Shown here one piece after another: positions 1 to 9,761 of a DNA stretch of 64,000 bases. Position numbers and translations under genes: made by a program. Source of the DNA: Micromonospora_J zhanjiangensis (GTDB lineage: Bacteria > Actinomycetota > Actinomycetes > Mycobacteriales > Micromonosporaceae); contig NZ_JBHSBN010000015.1 of NCBI RefSeq assembly GCF_042650605.1, positions 103,857-167,856 of the forward strand, given 5' to 3'. The notes beneath the pieces are model-generated. The model saw only the letters and a list, made by a program, of their open reading frames with translations, did no database searches and was not told where the DNA came from. Within the stretch, counting starts at the first letter, position 1. Every line of letters begins with the position of its first letter.

Positions 1-588
1 CAGCGTGAACTGCGCCGAACCCATCAGGTCGAAGTCCTGCCAACTGCGCATGAAGGTGGACAGCGCCATGCCGAGCGCGCCGAAGGCGAAGCCGACCAGC
101 ACCGCCGCCGGGAAGGCGGTCAGCGCCCGGCCGGGGCTGGTCAGGTCCAGGCCGACCATCAGCGCCAGAAAGGCCGCCGAGTACGCCGTCCCGCGCAGCA
201 TCGCCCAGCCCAGCTCGCCGAGCGCGATCTCGAACGGCTGCACGGGTGTGGCGATCACGCCGTCGTACAGCTTCATGTACTTGAACTTGCCGAAGAAGTT
301 GAACGTCGTCTCGGCCAACGCGCCGGTCATCGCCGACGAGGCGAGCATCGCCGGCGCCACGAAGGCGGCGTAGCTCACCACCCGACCGCCGGGCAGGGTG
401 AGGTCGCCGACCAGGGCGCCGACGCCGACCCCGATGGAGAGCAGGTAGAGCACCGGCTCGACGAAGCCCGAGATCATCACGATCCAGTAGGCGGACTTCA
501 GCGCGGCGAGGTTGCGCTCGGCCACCGAGGTCGCGCGGCGGGGTGCGCCCTCGAAGCTGATCAGCCGGGGCAGGACGATGCTGACCAC
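1..588 (-). CDS. ABC-2 type exporter permease, partial at window edge
   Basis: Membrane subunit of an ABC-2 (DrrB-like) exporter. Reading starts at GTG 588, ten bases after the stop of the neighbouring permease, with GAGGAGA upstream as ribosome site, so the two are co-translated. A short soluble N-terminus ending in ERNLAALKSAYW is followed by hydrophobic segments such as IVMISGFVEPVLYLLSIGVG and later FAFGALGMAL. The frame stays open to the window edge, so the C-terminal part (about a quarter of a usual 260-residue subunit) is outside. The substrate cannot be read from sequence. No ATPase gene lies directly upstream; the best candidate is at 7483-8415. Confidence 0.88.
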   Translation of the reverse strand, partial: MVSIVLPRLISFEGAPRRATSVAERNLAALKSAYWIVMISGFVEPVLYLLSIGVGVGALVGDLTLPGGRVVSYAAFVAPAMLASSAMTGALAETTFNFFGKFKYMKLYDGVIATPVQPFEIALGELGWAMLRGTAYSAAFLALMVGLDLTSPGRALTAFPAAVLVGFAFGALGMALSTFMRSWQDFDLMGSAQFTL

Positions 589-598
589 GAAAGTCTCC

Positions 599-1408
599 TC
601 AGATCACGAGCCGACGGCGGAACCGGGCCACGGCCAGCAGCCAGCCGACCGCCGCCCAGGCGGCCAGGTAGAGCAGGTGCCCCACGATCGACCACTGCGG
701 CGCGACGCCGAGGACGGCCGACCGGACCAGGTCCACCCCGTGCCACAGCGGCGAGACGTAGGCCAGCCAGCGCAGCACCATGGGCAGGGCGTCCACCGGG
801 AAGAACACCCCGGAGAACAGCGTCATCGGCACCACCGCGAAGCGGAACAGGATGGCCAGGTAGCTGTCGGTCCTGATGCTCGCCGTGAAGGCGACGGTCG
901 GCGCGGACACCGCCAGCCCGATCAGCAGGACCAGCACCGGCACGGCCAGCGCCCAGACCGAGTGCAGGGCGCCGAACGCCGCCGCGACCAGCAGGAAGGC
1001 GAGGGAACTGGTGAGCACCCGGAACAGGACGAAGGCCAGGTGCCCGCCGAGGATGTCGACCACCCGCAGCGGCGCCGCCGCCTGGGCGAAGTAGATCTTG
1101 ATCCACTCGAAGTTGCCGAGCACCGGCCAGCTCGACTCGGCGACGGCGACCTGCAACGCGGTGGAGGCGAGCAGGCCGGGCAGCACCCAGTCCAGGTAGG
1201 AGAACCCCCCGACGCCCTGGCGGACGTACGCCCCGACGCCGACGCCGAAGCCGAGCACGGTCAGCAGCGGCAGCAGGAATGACGAGAAGACGCTGCCCCG
1301 GAAGGTGCACCGGTAGGCGACGAGGTGGTACTCCAGCACCGGCAGCGCCGGCACCCGGGGCAGCCGGGGCCGGGTGGTCCGGTCCCGCTCGACCGTCTCA
1401 ACACTCAT
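599..1408 (-). CDS. ABC-2 type exporter permease
   Basis: Inner-membrane permease of 269 residues, the first of two consecutive ABC-2 subunits. ATG 1408 is chosen because a G-rich ribosome site precedes it and the protein then starts MSVETVERDR, an N-terminus common in this family. A soluble leader with EYHLVAYRCTFRGSV is followed by about six membrane segments, among them VFSSFLLPLLTVLGFGVGVG and MTLFSGVFFPVDALPMVLRW, the latter matching the conserved FSGVFFP loop of DrrB-type permeases. It ends ten bases before the second permease. Normally an ATPase gene sits immediately upstream in the same operon; here a TetR gene does, and the likely ATPase is 6 kb away. Confidence 0.9.
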   Translation of the reverse strand: MSVETVERDRTTRPRLPRVPALPVLEYHLVAYRCTFRGSVFSSFLLPLLTVLGFGVGVGAYVRQGVGGFSYLDWVLPGLLASTALQVAVAESSWPVLGNFEWIKIYFAQAAAPLRVVDILGGHLAFVLFRVLTSSLAFLLVAAAFGALHSVWALAVPVLVLLIGLAVSAPTVAFTASIRTDSYLAILFRFAVVPMTLFSGVFFPVDALPMVLRWLAYVSPLWHGVDLVRSAVLGVAPQWSIVGHLLYLAAWAAVGWLLAVARFRRRLVI

Positions 1409-1487
1409 CGAACCGCCCCCCACTCGCCGCCACCCGTCGTGTCTACTCCCCGGGTACGACACCGCCACCCGCCCCCGACCGCAGAAC

Positions 1488-2339
1488 CTACGTCCTCCCC
1501 CCACCCCCGCTCACCCCATTTCCTCCGCCGGAGGGATGCGGCGACGGCTGGATGGCGCGGATGAGGGTGGTTTCGATGCCGTCCAGGAGGAGAGCGAGGC
1601 CTACCTCGAAGGTTTCCCGGGCCTCCTGTTCCAGGTACGGCGTGTCGGGGTCGGCCATTTCGAAGGCCCGCTCGCCGGCCAGCCGGGTCAGCATCGGGAA
1701 CCGGTCGGCGAAGTCCGGCGCCATCTCGTCCAGCATCGCGGACCGGGCCTGCCACCACTGGTCGTCGGAGACGCCGGTGACGGCCCGGGCCTGTCGCGCC
1801 TCGGCGACCGTGCCGGCGGCACCCCGGACGAAGTTGAGCAGCGTGCCGACCACGCGCCAGAGCAACGGACCGGCCAGCCCGGTGCGGTGCACGATCCGGA
1901 CCAGCGTCTCGGTCATCACGTACTCGTTGGGGCCGAGCACCGGCCGGGCGTGCGAGACCTGCAGCAGCCACGGGTGCCGCAGGCAGAGGGCCCAGAAGTC
2001 CTCGGCCCAGGCGGTGACCGCGGCCCGCCAGCCCGCGTCGAGGTCGTAGTCGGTGGGCAACTCCGCCAGCACCCGGTCGTACATCAGGTCGATCAACTCG
2101 GCCTTGCCCGGGACGTACGTGTAGAGCGCCATCGCCGTACGGCCGAGCCGGTCGCCCACCGCGCGCATGGACAGCGCGGCCATGCCCTCGACGTCGGCCA
2201 CCGCGAGCGCCGCCTCGACGATCAGGTCCACGCTGAGCGCGGGCCGAGGGCCGGGCGTCGGACCGTCGTCGGCCTTCCCGGTACGCCACAACAGGGCCAT
2301 CGAGCGGCGCGGGTCACCCTGCCCGGCGTAGACCACCAC
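1488..2339 (-). CDS. TetR-family regulator (TetR_C type), divergent from UvrA-like gene
   Basis: Predicted repressor of 283 residues. The N-terminal helix-turn-helix is around residues 40-75 (VDLIVEAALAVADVEGMAAL then LGRTAMALYTYVPGKAELID), followed by a long tetracycline-repressor-like ligand domain. GTG 2339 is preferred because AAGGAG lies six bases upstream; a TTG at 2345 is too close to that site and an ATG at 2300 has no clear site. The 71-bp gap to the divergent UvrA-like gene holds two palindromes, one of which overlaps this ribosome site, so autoregulation and control of the neighbour are likely. The C-terminus is a Gly/Ser/Pro-rich tail without obvious function. The inducer is unknown. 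Confidence 0.88.
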   Translation of the reverse strand: MVVYAGQGDPRRSMALLWRTGKADDGPTPGPRPALSVDLIVEAALAVADVEGMAALSMRAVGDRLGRTAMALYTYVPGKAELIDLMYDRVLAELPTDYDLDAGWRAAVTAWAEDFWALCLRHPWLLQVSHARPVLGPNEYVMTETLVRIVHRTGLAGPLLWRVVGTLLNFVRGAAGTVAEARQARAVTGVSDDQWWQARSAMLDEMAPDFADRFPMLTRLAGERAFEMADPDTPYLEQEARETFEVGLALLLDGIETTLIRAIQPSPHPSGGGNGVSGGGGRT

Positions 2340-2348
2340 TTGCAACTC

Positions 2349-2395
2349 CTTATGCCATAAAGTAACGTGGCCGAGCTTCGCTTTACGCCGTAAAG
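2349..2395. promoter_or_regulatory. Tandem palindromic operators between tetR and the UvrA-like gene
   Basis: Two related palindromes lie in the divergent promoter. At 2350-2360 TTATG and CATAA flank one C; at 2381-2395 CTTTACG and CGTAAAG flank one C with perfect 7-bp arms. Read on either strand both fit CTTTAYGGCRTAA. Centres are 33 bp apart, about three helical turns. The first overlaps the ribosome site of the TetR gene, the second lies 16 bp before ATG 2411. Binding by the adjacent TetR protein is inferred from position. Confidence 0.7.
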
Positions 2396-2410
2396 TATCA
2401 GGGGGAACGC

Positions 2411-4699
<2,289 letters not shown>

Positions 4700-4711
4700 C
4701 CCCTCGGACTT

Positions 4712-4780
4712 CCATGATCGTTGACAGTTTTTCCGGCGCCTTCCCGGCGCGTCGTACCGGAGAACTGTCAACGATCATGG
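4712..4780. terminator. Long imperfectly closed inverted repeat between convergent genes
   Basis: Two 18-base arms, 4712-4729 and 4763-4780, are perfect reverse complements (first arm begins CCATGATCG, second ends CGATCATGG). Pairing can continue inward through TTCCGG/CCGGA with small mismatches. The element sits 13 bp after the UvrA-like stop and 22 bp before the stop of the opposing beta-helix gene, so a bidirectional terminator is the simplest reading. The AT-containing outer arms are unusual for a terminator in this genome, and a scattered repeat element is the alternative. Confidence 0.6.
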
Positions 4781-4801
4781 GGCGCTCTTCGGGTGCGCGG
4801 G

Positions 4802-6019
4802 TCAGGCCGTGGCGCAGGTGACGCCGAGGCAGCCGCGGGGGTCGGCGATGGAGACGTTGCCGCCGGCGTCTTGGACGGTGCCGTTCGGCGCCGCCTCGAT
4901 GCCGTACTCGGCGTTGGCGAAGGCCTGATTGCTCCCCACCACCACCGGGCTGCCCGTCGGGACGTTGGTGTGCAGACCGTCGTTGATGACGCGGCCCGCC
5001 GCGTCGTGGTCGGTCGAGCCGAACCCGTTGGCCCGCATCTGGTTGCCGGAGATCGTCAGCGGGCTCGGCACCTGGGCCGGGGCCACCGCGGCCGACGGTG
5101 TGATCTGGGCGGCCTCGACGAACACCGCGGCCTGATGATTGCCGGTGAGGGTGTTCCCGGTGACGGTGAGGCCGGACAGGTCGGTCAGCAGGCGCGCCCG
5201 GGCCGAGACGCCGTACTCGTTGCCGTCCATGAAGTTGCCCTGAACCCGCAGGTCGTAGCTCGGGGCAGTGGAGACCACGACACCGTACTGGGAGGCCCGC
5301 AACCGGTTGTTCTGGACCAGCACACCGTTGGAGAGGGCGACCGAGATCCCGCCGCCGGCCGAGTCGTTGCCGGTGATCGCCGTGTTGCCGGCCTGGGAGA
5401 GCGTGATGACGCGGTCGGTCAGCAGGTTGTTGCGGATCGCCACCTGGCCGGTGGTCGCGAAGCCCAGATTGCCGATGTGCAGCGTGCTGTTGCTGATCGA
5501 CACTCCGGCCGTGTAGGTGAAGAACATGTCGCCGAGCACCTCGACCCGGTCGATGCTGACCGTGACCGTGTTCTGCACGGAGACGACCGGGCCGGTCGGC
5601 GGGTCGGTGATCAGCCCACCGGTGATCCGCAGGTTGGTGACGCTGGAGGCGGTCAGCCCGTTGTAGAGCAGTTGGACGTTGGTCAGGGTGGCCCCGTTCA
5701 CGTTCGACAACGCGACGCCCCGGCCGAAGCTGTGCACGGTGCCGTTCGTGATCCGGACGTTGTGGTGCGAGGTCGTCGCGATACCGGTGCCGACGCCGGT
5801 GCGCGGGCCGCCGATCACGTGCCCGTTCAGGTTGACGGTGACGCCGTCGGCCCCCACGATCAGCCCGTCCCCGGTGCAGTTCAGGTCGGCCCGCAGGGTC
5901 ACGCTCGCCGTGAGGGTGGCACCGCAGGCCACCACCGGCGCGGCCACCGCGGGGGTCGCCGGCATGACCAGCAGGGCCGACACGGCGAGCAGAACGGTCA
6001 GCAGTCGCTCCCGTGCCAT
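4802..6019 (-). CDS. Secreted right-handed beta-helix repeat protein
   Basis: Predicted exported protein of 405 residues. It begins MARERLLTVLLAVSALLVMP followed by ATPAVAA, a clear Sec signal peptide with likely cleavage after AVA-A. ATG 6019 is chosen over ATG 6025 because GGGGG stands six bases before it. The body is built of short repeats rich in Asn, Val, Thr and Gly (motifs such as VRITNGTVHSFGRGVAL and LTVTGNTLTGNHQAAV), typical of a parallel beta-helix as in pectate-lyase-like and NosD-like proteins. One disulfide is plausible between C-terminal Cys in RGCLGVTCATA. No catalytic residues of a known polysaccharide lyase stand out, so enzymatic activity is not claimed. It ends opposite the UvrA-like gene and is not obviously in an operon. 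Confidence 0.85.
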   Translation of the reverse strand: MARERLLTVLLAVSALLVMPATPAVAAPVVACGATLTASVTLRADLNCTGDGLIVGADGVTVNLNGHVIGGPRTGVGTGIATTSHHNVRITNGTVHSFGRGVALSNVNGATLTNVQLLYNGLTASSVTNLRITGGLITDPPTGPVVSVQNTVTVSIDRVEVLGDMFFTYTAGVSISNSTLHIGNLGFATTGQVAIRNNLLTDRVITLSQAGNTAITGNDSAGGGISVALSNGVLVQNNRLRASQYGVVVSTAPSYDLRVQGNFMDGNEYGVSARARLLTDLSGLTVTGNTLTGNHQAAVFVEAAQITPSAAVAPAQVPSPLTISGNQMRANGFGSTDHDAAGRVINDGLHTNVPTGSPVVVGSNQAFANAEYGIEAAPNGTVQDAGGNVSIADPRGCLGVTCATA

Positions 6020-6125
6020 GACCATCCCCCTTTCGTAATGCTCGGATAGCGTTTACTGCCATCTGAGTACGAAGGGTTGCCGGTCGGAAGCTTTCTGTCA
6101 CCGAGCCGACCGCGTTTCGCCCGAA

Positions 6126-6704
6126 TCAGGTCGTCGCGCGGTAGCGCAGCACCACCACCCCGGTGTCGAACGGTCTCGCCTCGACGAGAGTGAAGTGGCG
6201 CGGGTCGAAGTCCCGGTCGACGATCGGGATGCCGGCACCGGCCACGATCGGATTCAGCTTCACGAACAGTTCGTCGATCTCCGGCAGCAACTGCCCGGCG
6301 AGCTGCCCGCCGCCGCAGAGCCAGATGTCCCGGCCGTCCTGCCGCTTGAGGTCGCGGACGAACGCCACCGGGTCACCGGCGACGATCTCCACCTCGGGCT
6401 CCGGTGCGGGCGGCAGGGTACGGGAGAAGACGTACTGCCTCAGGTGCGCGTACGGGCTGGTGACGCCCGCCTTCAGGGCCGGCTCGTAGGTGCCCCGGCC
6501 CATCAGGACGGTGTCGTACCGGCCGTGCGGCGCGTCGATGCCGAGAGCGGTGCGGAATCCGGTCGGCAGGGTCTCCGGGTACCGGGCGTTGATGTAGTCG
6601 CTGATCTCGGTGCCCGGCGCGAACGGGAAGAAGTCGAACTGCCCGTCCGGCCCGGCGATCCGACCATCGATGGTGCTGGCCACGTAGTAGACGAGCTGTC
6701 GCAT
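6126..6704 (-). CDS. Dihydrofolate reductase family protein (RibD C-terminal-like)
   Basis: NADPH-dependent reductase fold of 192 residues. The N-terminal MRQLVYYVASTIDGRIAGPD and the central DTVLMGRGTYEPAL plus IWLCGGGQLAGQLL motifs are those of the RibD/DHFR-like family commonly annotated as dihydrofolate reductase family proteins. ATG 6704 is selected because GGAGA lies seven bases upstream; an in-frame ATG at 6722 lacks a site. The gene is divergent from a TetR gene 75 bp away, and a repeated TGTCGTGGTT in the gap suggests control by that regulator. The physiological substrate of this family is usually unknown; true folate reduction is unlikely to be its role. Confidence 0.88.
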   Translation of the reverse strand: MRQLVYYVASTIDGRIAGPDGQFDFFPFAPGTEISDYINARYPETLPTGFRTALGIDAPHGRYDTVLMGRGTYEPALKAGVTSPYAHLRQYVFSRTLPPAPEPEVEIVAGDPVAFVRDLKRQDGRDIWLCGGGQLAGQLLPEIDELFVKLNPIVAGAGIPIVDRDFDPRHFTLVEARPFDTGVVVLRYRATT

Positions 6705-6728
6705 ACCGGGGTCTCCAATCACTACTGC

Positions 6729-6762
6729 TGTCGTGGTTCAACGTACAACAGGTGTCGTGGTT
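6729..6762. promoter_or_regulatory. Direct-repeat candidate operator in divergent promoter
   Basis: TGTCGTGGTT occurs twice, at 6729-6738 and 6753-6762, exactly 24 bp apart, in the 75-bp gap between the DHFR-like gene and the second TetR gene. The spacing puts both copies on nearly the same helix face. Regulation by the neighbouring TetR protein is an inference; a direct rather than inverted arrangement is not typical of TetR sites. Confidence 0.45.
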
Positions 6763-6779
6763 GGTGTTAGTCTTTTTTT

Positions 6780-7364
6780 GTGGCGAAGAACATCGAACGA
6801 CGCGCCCTGCTCGCCGACGCGGGCCTGCGGGTGTTGGCCGAGGCGGGCGCGCGGGGCCTGACCCACCGGGCGGTGGACGCCGAGGCCGGCGTCCCCACCG
6901 GTACGGCGTCCAACTACTTCCCCTCCCGGGACGCCCTGCTCGGCGCGCTCGGCGAGCGGATCATGGAACGGTTCGCCCCGGACGAAACGGTGCTGGCCGG
7001 GCTCGCGGCCCGGGAGCCCTCGCTGGAACTGTTCGCCGACTACCTGCGCTACGTGCTGGAACGCACCACCCGGCAGCCCGAGCTGACCCGGGCGCTTATC
7101 GAACTGCGGCTGGAGGCGGTACGCCGGCCGGCGTTGGCCGAGATCCTCGGCGGTATGCTGCGCCGCAACTACCGGGAGGAGATCGCCTTCCACGAGGGCA
7201 CCGGCCTGCCCGGCGGGGCGCGCGAACTCGCCCTGCTGCACTACGCGATGGACGGTCTGCTGCTGGACCTGCTGACCACCTCGATCGGCGCCGACCTGAC
7301 CCCGGACGAGGCCGTCACCGCCCTGGTCGACCGCCTGGTCGGTCCGGCAGCCCGGACGCCCTGA
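6780..7364 (+). CDS. TetR-family transcriptional regulator
   Basis: Regulator of 194 residues. The helix-turn-helix spans about residues 25-50 (GLTHRAVDAEAGVPTGTASN then YFPSRDALLGAL), with a helical ligand-binding domain behind it. GTG 6780 follows a run of seven T and no ribosome site is visible, so a leaderless or weakly initiated message is possible. It diverges from the DHFR-like gene. The protein ends 33 bp before two strong overlapping palindromes (7398-7435) that look like regulator sites yet lie downstream of this gene and of the opposing ATPase gene. Confidence 0.88.
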   Translation: MAKNIERRALLADAGLRVLAEAGARGLTHRAVDAEAGVPTGTASNYFPSRDALLGALGERIMERFAPDETVLAGLAAREPSLELFADYLRYVLERTTRQPELTRALIELRLEAVRRPALAEILGGMLRRNYREEIAFHEGTGLPGGARELALLHYAMDGLLLDLLTTSIGADLTPDEAVTALVDRLVGPAARTP

Positions 7365-7397
7365 GAGCCCGAAACGACCGCACGCAGAACACGGCCC

Positions 7398-7435
7398 TTG
7401 TACTACAAACAGTTTGTAGTACAAACAGTTTGTAC
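7398..7435. promoter_or_regulatory. Two overlapping perfect palindromes, orphan operator pair
   Basis: Arms 7398-7410 (TTGTACTACAAAC) and 7412-7424 are perfect 13-bp inverted copies around a single A at 7411. Arms 7419-7426 (GTACAAAC) and 7428-7435 form a second perfect palindrome around A 7427. Both share the core ACAAACAGTTTGT and their centres are 16 bp apart. Such a core is typical of TetR-family operators. The location is odd, since it is between the 3' ends of two convergent genes, so no promoter for an annotated gene is served. A terminator role cannot be excluded but the AT-rich stems argue against it. Confidence 0.65.
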
Positions 7436-7482
7436 GACGCCGAGGTCGTGGACGGCTAGCGCGGCAGCCGCCGAAACAAGAC

Positions 7483-8415
<933 letters not shown>

Positions 8416-8471
8416 CGGCCGACCCTAACCGCGACCTCCGACACCGCCCACCGAGTTTCCTACAACAAGCG

Positions 8472-8487
8472 TGATATCGTGATATCA
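8472..8487. promoter_or_regulatory. Palindromic operator of toxin-antitoxin operon
   Basis: TGATATC (8472-8478) and GATATCA (8481-8487) are perfect 7-bp arms around GT. The palindrome is 24 bp before the antitoxin start and overlaps a TATCAT hexamer that could serve as a -10 element. VapB-type antitoxins usually bind such a site to autoregulate; this is inferred. Confidence 0.7.
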
Positions 8488-8511
8488 TCATCCCGACCGG
8501 AGGTGATTCAC

Positions 8512-8736
8512 ATGCCCAACATCCTCATCCGCGATCTCAGCCAGGACGCCGTCGACCGCATCGACGCGGCGGCCGCCAACCTCGGGCTGTCCCGCAACGA
8601 GTACCTACGCCGTCGTTTCGAGGAGAACATCAGCTCCGCCGGCGACCGGACGGTCACCGATGAGGACTGGCAACGGTCCGCAGAGGTGTTCGCGGACCTG
8701 GCCGACCCCGCGGTGATGGAGGCCGCGTGGCGGTGA
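8512..8736 (+). CDS. Ribbon-helix-helix antitoxin (VapB/FitA-like)
   Basis: Small protein of 74 residues. The N-terminal MPNILIRDLSQDAVDRID and ANLGLSRNEYLRRRFEE form a ribbon-helix-helix DNA-binding unit; the acidic C-terminus with DLADPAVMEAAW would wrap the toxin. GGAGGTGATTCAC gives a strong ribosome site for ATG 8512. It overlaps the following PIN-domain gene by ten bases, the usual antitoxin-toxin arrangement, and is preceded by a perfect palindrome. It should neutralise the toxin and repress the operon with it. Confidence 0.9.
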   Translation: MPNILIRDLSQDAVDRIDAAAANLGLSRNEYLRRRFEENISSAGDRTVTDEDWQRSAEVFADLADPAVMEAAWR

Positions 8737-9143
8737 CGAGCTGGCTGATCGACAAGTCCGCGTACATTCGACTCCAACTCGGCCATGTGGCGAACCGCGA
8801 CGAGTGGAGTGCACGCATCAGCCGTGGACTCGTCCGGCTCTCGACGATCACCCGCTTGGAACTCGGCTACTCGGCACGATCCGGCGATGCGGGGCGTGGG
8901 CAGTTCGCCGTTCCACCGCTGTCCCTGATGCCGGTTGAACACCTGACACCTGCCATCGAGGACCGGGCCTTGGAGGTGCAACTGCTGCTCGCCGACCGCG
9001 GACAGCACCGCGCCCCGTCAATTCCCGACCTGCTGATCGCGGCGACTGCGGAAAAGACGGGGCTGACGGTCCTGGCTGTCGACAAGGACTTCGACCTCAT
9101 CGCCGCCGTCACCGGTCAACCGGTCGAAAGCATCGCCGGCTGA
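8727..9143 (+). CDS. PIN-domain ribonuclease toxin (VapC-like)
   Basis: Predicted RNase toxin of 138 residues. The acidic PIN residues are present: D9 in SWLIDKSAY, E45 in RLELGYSA, D101 in IPDLLIAATA and D119/D121 near VLAVDKDFD. GTG 8727 overlaps the antitoxin stop, so translation is coupled to the antitoxin. VapC toxins cut tRNA or rRNA in a magnesium-dependent manner; the target here is unknown. The pair appears intact and free-standing between an ABC ATPase gene and the dnaG cluster. Confidence 0.9.
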   Translation: MAVTSWLIDKSAYIRLQLGHVANRDEWSARISRGLVRLSTITRLELGYSARSGDAGRGQFAVPPLSLMPVEHLTPAIEDRALEVQLLLADRGQHRAPSIPDLLIAATAEKTGLTVLAVDKDFDLIAAVTGQPVESIAG

Positions 9144-9209
9144 GCGCTCCCACCCGGACGCAAGACTCCTCAGATCCGCAGGAGAAACCGGAGTCCATCC
9201 CTCACGGCC

Positions 9210-9761
9210 TCAGCGCGGTACGACGGCCGCGCGGGCGGCGGCGACCAACTGGTCGGTGGCCTCGACCACCGCCGGGTCGTCGGCCGGGGTGCCGGCGTCG
9301 TACCGCACCGCCCAGCTCAGTCCGTCCACCCCGGCGACCCGGCGACCGACCACCCGGACGCCGCCGGAGTCGAGCGGGTGATGCGCGGTGTAACCCACCG
9401 ACCGGGTCACCCGGGCACGCACCTGCTCGGGCACGTCACCCGGTTCGAGCAGCAGGTACGTCTCGACCGGCCGGTCGGCGACCACCAGGTAACCGTCCCG
9501 CTCGGCGACCCGCTCGGCGGGCGTGACGGTCAGCTCCCGCCCCGACCAGACCGCCTTGTGCACGTCGTGCCAGCCCAGCCGGTGCTCCCGGCCGGGCAGC
9601 CACAACCCCAGGTTGGTCACCACCACGGGGCGGGCCGGACCGGCGCCGGCCTCGCCGGTGCCGGACGCCTCGGCCCAGGCCAGCACCCGCTCGTCGCGGT
9701 CCAGCGCGGGTCGCCGGTCGGCCGGCAACTTCGACGTACGGCGGAACAGTCCCACTGTCAC
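9210..9761 (-). CDS. Conserved hypothetical protein coupled to dnaG
   Basis: Protein of 183 residues of unknown function. GTG 9761 overlaps the dnaG stop as GTGA, so it is translated with primase; a second GTG at 9755 is a close alternative with better spacing from GGAGG. The sequence starts VTVGLFRRTSKLPADRRPAL and contains WLPGREHRLGWHDVHKAVW and SVGYTAHHPLDSGGVRVVGR, a soluble alpha/beta protein with no signal peptide or membrane segment. I recognise it only as a gene often found behind dnaG in actinobacteria. No catalytic motif is evident. Confidence 0.8.
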   Translation of the reverse strand: MTVGLFRRTSKLPADRRPALDRDERVLAWAEASGTGEAGAGPARPVVVTNLGLWLPGREHRLGWHDVHKAVWSGRELTVTPAERVAERDGYLVVADRPVETYLLLEPGDVPEQVRARVTRSVGYTAHHPLDSGGVRVVGRRVAGVDGLSWAVRYDAGTPADDPAVVEATDQLVAAARAAVVPR

